Below, piece after piece: positions 8,583 to 16,237 of a stretch of DNA of 49,138 nucleotides. Each line of letters begins with the position of its first letter. The stretch's first letter is position 1. Both the position numbers and the translations under genes were made by a program. The notes under the pieces are model-generated. The model was not told where the DNA came from and searched no databases. It worked only from the letters and a program-made list of their open reading frames with translations. Source of the DNA: Cyanosarcina radialis HA8281-LM2 (GTDB lineage Bacteria > Cyanobacteriota > Cyanobacteriia > Cyanobacteriales > CCAP-1448); NCBI GenBank assembly GCA_019359615.1, contig JAHHHA010000044.1:1-49138 (forward strand). Reading direction: 5' to 3'.

Positions 8583-9072
8583 CTACCTGATGGGAATGCA
8601 AAATTTCCTCGGCTGCCGTGGCCTCGGCTGGCGTGCCTGTAACCGTAACTGCATGAATGGGTAGAACCGACTGCTGGTTTCTCATCTGCGGTTTGCGGAT
8701 CGACATCCCCTGTAGCGCCCCGATTAGTCCTCCGGCAAGCGCCCCGACGATGATGCTACCTAACAGCACTAATATGGGAGAAAAACTGGGAATTGTACTG
8801 GGCCTGTCGGCCAGAGTAACTGCCCCCGCTGCCAGCAGCAAGCCAGCATTCAAACCGATTAATCCACCTATAGTCGCTCCGGCTTTGCCACTCTTTCCGG
8901 CTTTAGTCCAACTTAGAGGCGGTGCGATCGATAATTCTTCTGCCTCTAGAGAAACTTCCTCGATCGGAAAGCCAGATATTTGCAAATCGTCGTAGGCGCT
9001 CTTGGCTTCTGCTTCGGTTTGGAAAGCGCCAACTGTCCGCTCGACTTTGTTTGCTGATTCTAATTCGTCCAT
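8575..9072 (-). CDS. Stress-type protein with glycine-zipper membrane segment (general stress 17M-like)
   Basis: I start at the ATG at 9072 (MDELESANKVERTVGAF); the upstream extension is repeat-derived. The N-terminal 45 residues (VERTVGAFQTEAEAKSAYDDLQISGFPIEEVSL) match the ferredoxin-like domain of the YflT/GSP17M group. Two Gly/Ala-rich hydrophobic hairpins follow (GATIGGLIGLNAGLLLAAGAV; IIVGALAGGLIGALQG), and then an AVTVTGTPAEATAAEEIL repeat of the N-terminal-like domain. This layout is found in cyanobacterial proteins expressed under osmotic or desiccation stress. The C-terminus ends inside a palindromic repeat. Confidence 0.55.
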   Translation of the reverse strand: MDELESANKVERTVGAFQTEAEAKSAYDDLQISGFPIEEVSLEAEELSIAPPLSWTKAGKSGKAGATIGGLIGLNAGLLLAAGAVTLADRPSTIPSFSPILVLLGSIIVGALAGGLIGALQGMSIRKPQMRNQQSVLPIHAVTVTGTPAEATAAEEILHSHQVET

Positions 9073-9296
9073 AACTTTATGCCATTTCGGGCTGTCTGGA
9101 ATGGGACAGCCCAGAGGGCTATCCCACAAGAGGTGTAATTCACTCGATCAGAGATCTCCAATAATTCTTGTGGGCAGGTATCCTACCTGTAAGTTTTATG
9201 ACTAGAGATCTTTATTAGACATCCCAAAAATTCTTGTGGGGTAGGCATCGGAGCCTGCCCTCGATCGCAATTTCTAGAGATGTGCGTGGAAAATTA
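9073..9296. repeat. Repeat-rich intergenic region with GGGACAGCC...GGGCTATCCC palindromes
   Basis: The segment holds three diverged copies of a short imperfect palindrome: GGGACAGCCC-AGA-GGGCTATCCCA near 9103-9126 (stem about 10 bp), and two degenerate TTCTTGTGGG-G/C-AGGTATCC-type copies near 9168-9190 and 9230-9260. The same family recurs at 11076-11103 and 31693-31722. No gene is supported here; rightward reading frames over 9002-9205 and 9234-9869 are shadows. Confidence 0.6.
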
Positions 9297-9980
9297 CTAG
9301 GATTGATTTCCCCTGCTAGTTTGAGCTTCTACATTTCTTTGGGCAGCCCTGGCTGTTTGTTCTACGCGATCGCCAGCGCGGTCGGCGGTTCTTTCAGCCG
9401 CTTTTCCCAAGTTCTTGGTAGCGTTTTCAACGTTCTTTTGCAGGTTGCGAGAACCCCGTTCGGTGCCACGAACGAAGTCTTCAGTAGACTGTTGCAGATC
9501 TCGGCTCTTTTCTTCAGCAAAATCTTTGGCTCGATCGCCAATGGAGCGCTCGCGCAGAGTATCTTTCACCGTGTCTATTGGGTTGTTGTCGCTTCCGGTG
9601 ATATTTTGCGAGCGATCGATATTCGAGCGAACTTGGGCTTTAAGTCCGCTGGTATCCCGCCGGGGGTCGATATCGCTGTACTGATTTGCGCCCCCTTTTC
9701 TGTTTTGGATGTCGTCATAGAGATCGATATTGCTGGCCGGTCCGCCTGCGCGCTCGTAGTAAGAATCTTGTCCTTTCGCTCCGCCGCCGCCACCGGGCTG
9801 ACCGCTTTTATCCCTGACCGCTGCTGTGGGATTGGTTTGATATATATCCGATTTACCAGCTACAGATGATGGTGGATTGCTATTACAAGCCGTACTGACT
9901 ACAAGTAACACCCCTGCCATCAAAGCAACTAAAAATTGCTTTGGATGCAAGGATTTGAAGAAATTTCTAATTTGGTTCAT
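9297..9980 (-). CDS. Lipoprotein, low-complexity (DUF6658/LEA-like)
   Basis: The 227-aa protein begins with a lipoprotein signal peptide: basic n-region, hydrophobic FLVALMAGVLLVVSTAC with lipobox STAC and acylated Cys at about 32. The mature part is Gly/Ser/Asp-rich and disordered. Its C-terminal 90 residues are long amphipathic helices with 11-residue-like periodicity (AKDFAEEKSRDLQQSTEDFVRG, NLQKNVENATKNLGKAAERTADR), resembling LEA or DUF6658 proteins. Such helices often protect membranes or tether outer-membrane lipoproteins. The flanking genes also look stress related. Function is inferred from composition only. Confidence 0.6.
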   Translation of the reverse strand: MNQIRNFFKSLHPKQFLVALMAGVLLVVSTACNSNPPSSVAGKSDIYQTNPTAAVRDKSGQPGGGGGAKGQDSYYERAGGPASNIDLYDDIQNRKGGANQYSDIDPRRDTSGLKAQVRSNIDRSQNITGSDNNPIDTVKDTLRERSIGDRAKDFAEEKSRDLQQSTEDFVRGTERGSRNLQKNVENATKNLGKAAERTADRAGDRVEQTARAAQRNVEAQTSRGNQS

Positions 9981-10361
9981 GGGAATGCTCCCCCGATATA
10001 AATCGACTAAAACTATTAACGAGGCTCAGCCTAGCAGGTAAAAAAGATTCGTTTCCTCTAGCAAAAGGTCAAATTGCCCGCTCTCCTTTCTCTTTCTTAA
10101 GAAGTAATCTTTGATTTAATTCGATTCGATCGCTGTTATTTCTTCGCGAAAGTCGAGATGAGATAAGGGCGCTCTTACCGGATCTATGCCTTACAGCTAG
10201 GTCGATCGAGCAAATAGTAGTAGGGTTGCTAGTTTAAAATCCGAATGATTTTATTACCAAGGAGCGAGGAAACTTAACAATCTTTGAGCTTAGTATGTGC
10301 TTATTGGACTCAGAGCCAACTGCTAAGAGCCGGACACGTTCGTTAAACTCAAGGAGTGAAT
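9981..10361. other. Intergenic region upstream of nblA
   Basis: About 380 bp lie between the divergent lipoprotein and nblA genes. I see no ORF with coding character. The stretch must contain both promoters; it has AT-rich tracts (10090-10140, 10220-10260) but no operator I can name with confidence. A ribosome-binding site AAGGAG at 10351-10356 serves the nblA start. Confidence 0.5.
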
Positions 10362-10541
10362 ATGAATCCTGAAATTTTTGAATTAACTTTAGAACAGCAG
10401 TTTCAAATGAGACTGATCGAACAATCGACTGACGATTTAAATCGAGATCAGTTGGCAGATATGCTATTAGAAGTATCGCGATTGTTGATGGTAAAAGATA
10501 ATGTCATTCGCGACTTGTTAAAGCAAAATGTTTTCGTTTAG
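10362..10541 (+). CDS. nblA: NblA-type phycobilisome degradation protein
   Basis: This 59-aa all-alpha protein contains the NblA/Ycf18 signature ELTLEQQFQMRLIEQ in its first helix. A second helix follows: LADMLLEVSRLLMVKDNVIRDLLKQ. NblA proteins form helical dimers that bind phycobiliproteins and recruit Clp protease, so phycobilisomes are broken down in starvation. I choose ATG 10362 rather than GTG 10356, because AAGGAG ends directly before the GTG and lies 6 nt from the ATG. The sequence is diverged from classical NblA in the C-terminal helix (LLMVKDN instead of the YEQMVVRE-type segment), so it may be an NblA paralogue. A hairpin follows at 10580-10617. Confidence 0.7.
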   Translation: MNPEIFELTLEQQFQMRLIEQSTDDLNRDQLADMLLEVSRLLMVKDNVIRDLLKQNVFV

Positions 10542-10579
10542 CAGATGCAAATATGTTTAGAATAACAGCTTTGAGAAGA

Positions 10580-10617
10580 TATCTGGCAGGTTCTATGCTC
10601 GCCTTAAAAGCCAGATA
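10580..10617 (+). terminator. Hairpin downstream of nblA
   Basis: TATCTGGC (10580-10587) pairs perfectly with GCCAGATA (10610-10617) across a 22-nt loop, 39 bp after the nblA stop, followed by ATTTCC. The loop is long and the T-tract weak, so this could be an mRNA 3' stabiliser rather than an efficient terminator. Confidence 0.4.
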
Positions 10618-10708
10618 ATTTCCTTAAATACTATCTTCTCTTAGCTGAGTTCTAAGACAGTAAACATAGACTCGATCGACCAAATTATTTTTTTCAAGAG
10701 GTACTCTC

Positions 10709-10936
10709 ATGAACGCGATCGCAAGCCAAGGTGCAAAAGTAACCTGGAAGTGGTGGAATGGTATCAGTGAGGGGAAAATAAAAAAGATTTACACTACTCA
10801 AGTGACAATCAGCATCAGAGGGAATCAAGTTACCCGCTTTGGCTCTCCAGAAAATCCAGCGTACTTGATTGAAGAAGAAAACGGGGTAGAAGTTTTAAAG
10901 TTGAGTTCGGAGCTAGAACAGTTTTTATTTATTTAG
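10709..10936 (+). CDS. DUF2945 (HVA1/TUDOR-like) small protein
   Basis: This 75-aa protein has the DUF2945 pattern: GAKVTWKWWNGISEGKIKKIY, then ...VTRFGSPENPAYLIEEENG and a C-terminal VLKLSSEL. DUF2945 is a small SH3/Tudor-like barrel found in bacteria and in the fungal hypervirulence-associated protein, with unknown biochemical role. The ATG is preceded by AAGAGG at 10696-10701. No operon partner. Confidence 0.75.
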   Translation: MNAIASQGAKVTWKWWNGISEGKIKKIYTTQVTISIRGNQVTRFGSPENPAYLIEEENGVEVLKLSSELEQFLFI

Positions 10937-10982
10937 CAATTCTTAACTGATACCATTTTGCTTTTTTGTTGCAACGCATACT

Positions 10983-11010
10983 GTAGGGGCGCAATGCATT
11001 GCGCCCCTAC
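10983..11010. repeat. 28-bp perfect palindrome, copy 1
   Basis: GTAGGGGCGCAATG is followed immediately by its reverse complement. An identical copy stands at 13298-13325. Dispersed, perfect and intergenic, it is a REP- or MITE-like palindrome; it may act as a bidirectional terminator after the DUF2945 gene. Confidence 0.9.
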
Positions 11011-11075
11011 CTGTTGAACAGGGTGCAGACCGAATTCGTCGATAATTTATCAAAATTATCGACGAATTTGGCATG

Positions 11076-11103
11076 GGGACAGCCCAGAGGGCTATCCCAC
11101 AAG
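11076..11103. repeat. GGGACAGCCC...GGGCTATCCC palindromic repeat
   Basis: The 10-bp arms GGGACAGCCC and GGGCTATCCC (one mismatch) flank AGA. The copy is nearly identical to that at 9103-9130 and related to 31693-31722. It sits between the 3' ends of the DUF2945 gene and rlmD, a position suited to a shared terminator. Just before it, an imperfect inverted repeat (ATTCGTCGATAATTT at about 11034-11048 and AAATTATCGACGAAT at 11053-11067) forms another strong hairpin. Confidence 0.75.
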
Positions 11104-11145
11104 TCATTTAGAAAGGCTATACAATTTTGATTTTGCCGAGAGACA

Positions 11146-12534
11146 TCAGTTAGCAGACAGAAATGCTGCACATTCGACGTGGGCAGTTTGAGGAAAGAAA
11201 TCAGCGGGTTGTACGTAGTTTAGTTGGTAGTTATCCGAACCGCATAATATTTTTAAATCTCGTGCTAGAGTGGCTGGTTTGCAACTAATGTAGACGATTC
11301 GCTGAGGTTGAATTTGTAACAAGCTTTCTAAAACGGCGCGATCGCATCCTTGACGGGGCGGATCTAGCAACGCGATATCTGGCTTGACATCTAGCTGAGG
11401 CAGTAATTTTTCCACGGCTCCCACTTCAAATCTGACGTTATTTATTTGATTGAGTCGAGCATTGGCTCGTGCTAGCTCCACAGATGTTGCTTGCACCTCT
11501 AACCCGATTGCTTCTCGAACGCGCAGCGCCAGCGGCAGAGTAAAAGTGCCGATGCCGCAGTAAGCATCGAGTAAAATCTCATTTCCTTGCAGAAACAGGC
11601 GATCGATAATTACCTCTAACAGGGCCTCAGCTTGTTCGGTGTAGACCTGAAAAAATGTCTCCGGACGCAACTGAAATTGCAAATTGGCAAATTCTTCGTG
11701 CAGGTAAGTTTTCCCCGCTACGCAACGAGTTCGGTCCCCAAAAATCGCATTTGTACGCTTGGGGTTGTAATTTAGAGCCACCCCCACTAATTGAGGATAG
11801 CGATCGAGCCATTGCTGGGCTTGAATCGCAATTTCGGGTAAAGTCCCATCGGTAACTACCAACGTCAGCAACATCTCGCCAGTTCGCCGCCCGATCCGCA
11901 GGGATAAATGACGCACCTGCCCTTGATGACGTTTCTCGTCATATATCTGCCAGCCTAGCCGTTGAATATCCCGTTTCACTTCTGCTAGCAGGGGATTGAG
12001 ACGGGAATCTTGTACGGGGCACTGGTTGAGATTAATTAGCTGATGGGAGCCTTTTTGGTAGTAACCTGCCTGGACTTGACCTGTAGCGCTCCTGCCTAGA
12101 GGATAGGTGGCTTTGTTGCGATAGTGTAAGGGCTGTGCTGCTGCCAATACGGGAGCTACAGGGGGTTGACTGAATCCTCCAATCCGTTCTAAAGCTTGAA
12201 TTATCTGCTGGCGCTTAGCTGCAAGCTGGTATTCGTAACTAATATGCTGCCACTGACAGCCACCGCACTTATCCGCCACTATACAACTGGGGCGATCGCG
12301 ATAACTTGATGCTTCCAAAAGTCGCTCTAGCTTACCGTAAGCATAATCTGGTTTGACTCGAATTAACCGCACCAAAACGCGATCGCCCGCAACCGTATCT
12401 GGGACGAACACTACTCGATTTTCCCATCGGCCGACCCCCTCGCCAGCATCATTAAGATCTGCGATCGTAATTTCAACTAATTCACCCTGCCGCCACCGAG
12501 ATTGCTTAAGCGTTAATTGTTCGTCGTTCATCAT
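11146..12534 (-). CDS. rlmD: 23S rRNA (uracil-5-)-methyltransferase RlmD/RumA
   Basis: The 462-aa protein methylates a uracil of 23S rRNA at C5 using SAM (U1939 class in E. coli). An N-terminal TRAM RNA-binding domain (about 12-75) is followed by the iron-sulfur motif CGGCQWQH with a preceding Cys. A Rossmann-like methyltransferase domain carries the SAM motif LLDAYCGIGTFTLPLA (about 325) and the DPPRQGC loop. The catalytic nucleophile Cys lies in YISCKPATLARDL (about 425). Length is standard for the family. The start has MMNDEQ; either Met may be used. Not in an operon; apcD is divergent across an octamer repeat tract. Confidence 0.9.
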   Translation of the reverse strand: MMNDEQLTLKQSRWRQGELVEITIADLNDAGEGVGRWENRVVFVPDTVAGDRVLVRLIRVKPDYAYGKLERLLEASSYRDRPSCIVADKCGGCQWQHISYEYQLAAKRQQIIQALERIGGFSQPPVAPVLAAAQPLHYRNKATYPLGRSATGQVQAGYYQKGSHQLINLNQCPVQDSRLNPLLAEVKRDIQRLGWQIYDEKRHQGQVRHLSLRIGRRTGEMLLTLVVTDGTLPEIAIQAQQWLDRYPQLVGVALNYNPKRTNAIFGDRTRCVAGKTYLHEEFANLQFQLRPETFFQVYTEQAEALLEVIIDRLFLQGNEILLDAYCGIGTFTLPLALRVREAIGLEVQATSVELARANARLNQINNVRFEVGAVEKLLPQLDVKPDIALLDPPRQGCDRAVLESLLQIQPQRIVYISCKPATLARDLKILCGSDNYQLNYVQPADFFPQTAHVECAAFLSAN

Positions 12535-12576
12535 TGATTGCTAGCGATCGGTTGTAAGTAATTAATTTTCCCCCTG

Positions 12577-12672
12577 CCCCATCACCCCATCACCCCATCA
12601 CCCCATCACCCCATCACCCCATCACCCCATCACCCCATCACCTCATCTCCCCATCTCCCCATCTCCCCATCT
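12577..12672. repeat. Octamer tandem repeat CCCCATCA/T
   Basis: There are twelve tandem 8-bp units: eight perfect CCCCATCA (12577-12640), one CCTCATCT and three CCCCATCT, followed by a C-rich tail. The array lies in the 200-bp gap between the divergent rlmD and apcD genes, within the presumed apcD promoter region. It is strongly strand-asymmetric (pyrimidine-rich top strand) and a related GGGGAGAT array occurs at 28747-28782. Confidence 0.9.
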
Positions 12673-12739
12673 CCCCCCCTCTTCCTTTCTGTCCCAGAAA
12701 GTCGGTAAACTACAGATATTACCTGAGTTAATCAATAGT

Positions 12740-13225
12740 ATGAGTGTAGTTAGCCAACTTATTCTCAAAGCAGACGACGAACTGCGATATCCCAGCAGTG
12801 GCGAACTCAATAGCATCAAAGATTTTTTTGCAACTGGCGAACAAAGGATGCGGATCGCCGCTACTTTATCCGAAGGTGAGAAAAAAATTGTTGAAGTAGC
12901 TAGTAAAGAGCTTTGGCAAAAACGCCCTGACTTTATTGCCCCTGGAGGTAACGCCAATGGTGCTCGCCAACGCGCTCTATGCTTGCGCGATTACGGTTGG
13001 TACTTGCGGTTGATCACCTACGGTCTTTTAGCAGGCAATCAAGAGCCAATTGAAACCATTGGCGTAATCGGCGCGCGGGAAATGTACAACTCCTTGGGCG
13101 TTCCCGTGCCAGGCATGGCTGAATCGATTCGTTGTTTGAAAAAAGCCGCGCTGGATGTACTCTCTGATGAAGACGCAGCCGCTGCAACTCCCTACTTCGA
13201 TTATCTTATTCAAGCCCTGTCTTGA
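12740..13225 (+). CDS. apcD: Allophycocyanin B alpha subunit ApcD
   Basis: The 161-aa phycobiliprotein alpha subunit has the globin-like fold. The chromophore-binding Cys is in [18 protein letters not shown] (Cys about 81), which ligates phycocyanobilin. The start [22 protein letters not shown] and the motif [23 protein letters not shown] identify ApcD (allophycocyanin B) rather than ApcA. ApcD sits in the phycobilisome core cylinders and acts as a terminal emitter, passing energy mainly to photosystem I. Length is normal. The gene is monocistronic, as apcD usually is, with a good rho-independent terminator right after it. Confidence 0.93.
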   Translation: MSVVSQLILKADDELRYPSSGELNSIKDFFATGEQRMRIAATLSEGEKKIVEVASKELWQKRPDFIAPGGNANGARQRALCLRDYGWYLRLITYGLLAGNQEPIETIGVIGAREMYNSLGVPVPGMAESIRCLKKAALDVLSDEDAAAATPYFDYLIQALS

Positions 13226-13251
13226 TTTCGTCCTTAGCGATCTATCCTTCG

Positions 13252-13291
13252 ATTCCCCTACAGCTATGGTGCTGGGGGGAATTATTTTTTT
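13252..13291 (+). terminator. Rho-independent terminator of apcD
   Basis: The stem ATTCCCC / GGGGAAT encloses a second stem CAGC / GCTG with loop TATGGT, and is followed by TATTTTTTT. It begins 27 bp after the apcD stop codon. Confidence 0.85.
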
Positions 13292-13297
13292 GAGAGA

Positions 13298-13325
13298 GTA
13301 GGGGCGCAATGCATTGCGCCCCTAC
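13298..13325. repeat. 28-bp perfect palindrome, copy 2
   Basis: Identical to the palindrome at 10983-11010 (half-site GTAGGGGCGCAATG). It is placed directly behind the apcD terminator. Confidence 0.9.
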
Positions 13326-13421
13326 AAAGAATTCATGTGTAGCAGGTATTTAGCAAAATAGTATAAGGGGCTGGGGTTAAGTTTGTCTTGGACTTAATAG
13401 CAAAGCGTTACCAGAAAAATT

Positions 13422-13838
13422 GTGAAAAAAGTGCCATTGACTTCTTTGCTGCTATTAATATTTACCTATGTGACTTTTGGGTGGATATTGTATACCTGGT
13501 TATGGCAAACCTGGGCGATCGTCGTTGTTGTCATCCTAGTCATGGTTTTAGCTTTGGCATCTCCCGTCAGGAGCATTGACATTTTTCTAGTAAGTCCGCT
13601 GAATACAGATCGGGCAGCTTTTATCACCATCTTCATCGGCTCTTTTGCTTTTGTTTGTTTGCTAGCCTGGTGGCCGGTTACTGTTCATTTTTTGGTGCTA
13701 CTGGTAGCGTCTTTACTATTCAGGCTAGATCTACAAATAGCTGGCTTCAGTCAAAAACAAGCATTTTGGACCTTAGCCTTTTTCTCTCTCTCCAGTATGG
13801 GCATAGGCTTAGCGATGAATTATTTCTTGTTAGATTAG
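13422..13838 (+). CDS. Small integral membrane protein
   Basis: The 138-aa protein starts at GTG 13422 (MKKVPLTSLLLLIF). It has four hydrophobic helices: about 5-25, 30-45, 65-95 (AAFITIFIGSFAFVCLLAWWPVTVHFLVLLVASLLF) and 115-135. Only short polar loops remain. No family motif is recognised; similar small membrane proteins are common next to apcD-like genes in cyanobacteria, but no function is known. It may be transcribed alone. Confidence 0.6.
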   Translation: MKKVPLTSLLLLIFTYVTFGWILYTWLWQTWAIVVVVILVMVLALASPVRSIDIFLVSPLNTDRAAFITIFIGSFAFVCLLAWWPVTVHFLVLLVASLLFRLDLQIAGFSQKQAFWTLAFFSLSSMGIGLAMNYFLLD

Positions 13839-13922
13839 AAATTGACTTCAAAAGAATTAGCTGGCGATAGAGTAGTATTTTATTCGGAACTTCTAAACTC
13901 GTGTATTCTTCTGAATGACAAC

Positions 13923-14363
13923 TCACCATTTCTTATAGGGTAAGAACTTGCCAGACATAATCACTTTAACCCGATCGCCTTTAGGATCTTCTTCCTTCTC
14001 CACGTCTAAAGTAAAATCGATCGCGCTCATAATGCCATCGCCAAACTTTTCCTGAATTACCTCTTTGATAGGCATTCCATATACCTGCATAATTTCATAG
14101 AAACGATAGACTAGCGGATCGGTCGGCACCACAGGACCCAATCCTTTAACCGGAAATTTTGTCAGTTCTTCCACATAAGCTCTTCCCAATCCTAAAGCGT
14201 CAATTAATTTAGTTGCCTCTTCTTCAGAAGCACTAGCTTGACGATAGATTACCGCCGCAATCCAGATTTCATCTCGTTCCAGAAGTTTTTCTAGGTCGGC
14301 AAAGCTTAATCCCTTTTGTTTCTTAGCCGCTAAAAGAGTTTTAGTCATTTCTGAATTCTCCAT
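13923..14363 (-). CDS. cynS: Cyanate hydratase (cyanase)
   Basis: The 146-aa enzyme converts cyanate and bicarbonate to ammonia and carbon dioxide. The N-terminal helical DNA-binding-like domain (1-85: [40 protein letters not shown]) and the C-terminal catalytic domain are both complete. The catalytic triad Arg-Glu-Ser is visible as [11 protein letters not shown] (Arg, Glu) and [10 protein letters not shown] (Ser). The ATG at 14363 has AGGAGGAG a few bases upstream. Many cyanobacteria carry cynS behind cyanate transporter genes under NtcA control; no transporter is present here and I see no GTA-N8-TAC site immediately upstream. Confidence 0.93.
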   Translation of the reverse strand: MENSEMTKTLLAAKKQKGLSFADLEKLLERDEIWIAAVIYRQASASEEEATKLIDALGLGRAYVEELTKFPVKGLGPVVPTDPLVYRFYEIMQVYGMPIKEVIQEKFGDGIMSAIDFTLDVEKEEDPKGDRVKVIMSGKFLPYKKW

Positions 14364-14448
14364 CCACTCCTCCTGTTATTAGATCGAATTGTTAGATATA
14401 TTCGGTTCCCCTCTCCCAGTTATTCCCAGAGCAAATTGAAATAGCTTG

Positions 14449-15171
14449 CTAACCCTTTGACTGACCTAGCAGCCGCTCGTATTCTCGCCGGATAATGGTA
14501 TAACATTCGCAGGCAGTTTCTTCCAAACCCGCTCGGTCTAAAATTGTCATTTTGCCCTGCTTGTACCGGATTAGTTCTGCCCTTTGCAGGGCAGCCGCTG
14601 CCTCGCTGACGCTAGCGCGGCGTACTCCTAGCATTTGGGAGAGAAACTCGTGAGTCAGGGGAAATTCATCGCCCTCGACGCGATCGTGGGTCATCAAAAT
14701 CCAGCGGCAGAAACGCTCTTCGATCGAATGCACGCGATTGCAAACAGCCGTCTGGGCAATAGTATTGAACATACCTTGGGTATAGCGTTGCAACAATCGA
14801 TACAGTACGCTACCAGGAACGACTTTTTGTTTGAAGATTTCTGCCTGCATTCGCAAAGCCAGGCCGGGAATTTGCACGAAGGCTTCTCCGGGAACTCGAT
14901 CGACTTCTAAGAAGACAGAGAGTCCCACCATGCCCTCATTGCCCACGGTGGCGATCTCGATCGGTTTGCCCGTTTCTAACAACGCCAGCAGCGAAACGAC
15001 ACCCGTTTCCACGAAATAAACGTACTCAATCGGTTTATCGGATGTATAGAGGCGTTTCTTTAACTCTAGCGAGACGGGTTCGAGATTGGGTAACAGCCGT
15101 TCGTATTCTTCGTTAGGCAGTGCCGCTAGAAGCTGATTTTTAGTTGGCGGCGAGATTCGTGGCTCGGACAT
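14449..15171 (-). CDS. Crp/Fnr-family transcriptional regulator
   Basis: I choose ATG 15171 (MSEPRISPPTKNQLLAALP) over an upstream TTG. The protein of about 240 aa has a cNMP-binding-like beta barrel (about 10-130) in which the phosphate-binding cassette is degenerate (GLSVFLEVDRVPGEAFVQ, no RxS/T), so it probably does not bind cAMP. The C-terminal winged helix-turn-helix (about 165-225) has RFCRWILMTHDR, LTHEFLSQMLGVRRASVSEAAAAL and IRYKQGKMTILDR. This subfamily is common in cyanobacteria and proteobacteria with unknown ligands. It lies beside cynS in the same orientation, and the isrB element was inserted about 250 bp upstream of it. Confidence 0.8.
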   Translation of the reverse strand: MSEPRISPPTKNQLLAALPNEEYERLLPNLEPVSLELKKRLYTSDKPIEYVYFVETGVVSLLALLETGKPIEIATVGNEGMVGLSVFLEVDRVPGEAFVQIPGLALRMQAEIFKQKVVPGSVLYRLLQRYTQGMFNTIAQTAVCNRVHSIEERFCRWILMTHDRVEGDEFPLTHEFLSQMLGVRRASVSEAAAALQRAELIRYKQGKMTILDRAGLEETACECYTIIRREYERLLGQSKG

Positions 15172-15191
15172 CGTTGACAGGAGTTCAGAAT

Positions 15192-15282
15192 GTAGAGACG
15201 TTGTTGTTGGGATGGCTGAGCTTGTCAAAGTCGAGCTTGCTTGCCCGTAGCTCTGCGAAGGGCCGAACCATGCAACGTGTCT
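15192..15282. repeat. Interrupted GTAGAGACGTTG palindromic repeat
   Basis: GTAGAGACGTTG at 15192 and TGCAACGTGTCT at 15271-15282 look like the two halves of one palindromic repeat of the GTAGAGACG family. They are separated by about 65 bp containing GGCTGAGCTTGTCAAAGTCG, itself a known type of dispersed intergenic repeat. This suggests one small repeat inserted into another; support is visual only. Confidence 0.4.
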
Positions 15283-15418
15283 TGCTTCGATCTAAAATCG
15301 ACGCTCGCTTCCAAACATCCAACTTCAGAGCGATCGTTTTGTAAGCTAAAGGTGTACGCTAACGTACAAATTATTAAGATAATTAAGTTGTACGGCAAAG
15401 TACATTTCCGGTCATGAA

Positions 15419-15634
15419 CCCCTAGCCGCCTCCGGCTGAGCTAGGGGCTTGCATCGGTCGGGGTGTAAGGGTAACTCATGACTAATGCCCACGCTAGCTA
15501 CTAACTGATACAGACTTCCGAGTGTTTCGCTAGCTCGGATTACCTCTAAGCCTGCTGACATCAGGCGCTTGCGGAAAGGACATTTTGTTAGTAGTGGGCA
15601 AAGCGACTTTCAACTTAGCAATAAGGATTATCTC
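15419..15634 (+). ncRNA. omegaRNA (HEARO-type) scaffold upstream of isrB
   Basis: About 216 nt of noncoding, highly structured sequence precede the isrB ORF if the intron is removed. Visible pairings are CCCCTAGC/GCTAGGGG (15419-15426/15440-15447); a long closing stem CTACTAAC (15498-15505) with GTTAGTAG (15587-15594), extended by TGCCCA (15486-15491) with TGGGCA (15595-15600); an inner hairpin TCCGAG/CTCGGA (15517-15522/15534-15539); and GCCTG/CAGGC (15550-15554/15562-15566). IscB/IsrB nucleases use an RNA encoded directly 5' of their ORF, whose 5' end carries the guide. Size and place fit that model. In this locus the guide would come from the flank just left of 15419. Confidence 0.75.
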
Positions 15635-16237
15635 GCGCGACCTGAAATGGTCGTTTAGAAAGGGAAGCCGACTTCCCTAGTGGTTTCACACCCACTACCC
15701 TCACGGAAAAGACTCAATGGAGTCCGGTCACGGTCAAGTAGGTAACGAAACAACCGGAATGCAGACCCCGAAAGTAGCCAAAGCTGGAAGCCTTATCTGG
15801 TCAGGAGCAAGAGGGAACAACCTCATGGTGAATACAAATGAATCATCAATTAAACTGCGTTATCCTTAAAAGAGCCAAAAGGCTGAAAGGCTCTAGCCAA
15901 AAGGCAAAGCAGATAGTTTTAACGTTGAGATATCGTTAAAAAGTGTGAATATAAACCCTGCCGCAGGAAAGATGACACCTAAAAGGGAATAACGACTAAA
16001 CGACACAACAGGGTAAGCCCTACAGAGTCTTAAGGAAGGTCGAAGCCTTAAGTAAGCAAACCGTAAGGAATGCCGAACTCTTTGGAGGGTAAAGGATGGA
16101 GTAAAAAGCGAATGTCCGTCTGTAATAGATGGAATAGGGGTTCAAGATTTGCCCCCGACCGAAAGGAATAGCAGACTTACTCTGGGTCTTATGAGAAAGA
16201 GACTAGATAAAAGAAACTTAATCTAAGGACAAGTTAG

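Noticed and set aside
9234-9869. Rightward 211-aa reading frame opposite the lipoprotein gene
   Set aside because: It is antisense to a gene with a clear lipoprotein signal and amphipathic-helix pattern; its own residues show no domain and no ribosome site.
12577-12672. CRISPR array
   Set aside because: The units are 8 bp with no spacers; the same applies to the heptamer arrays at 6961, 28747 and 41377.
15421-15634. The region before the intron as part of the intron itself
   Set aside because: The IBS1 and IBS2 pairings place the 5' splice site at 15634/15635, so this DNA is 5' exon.
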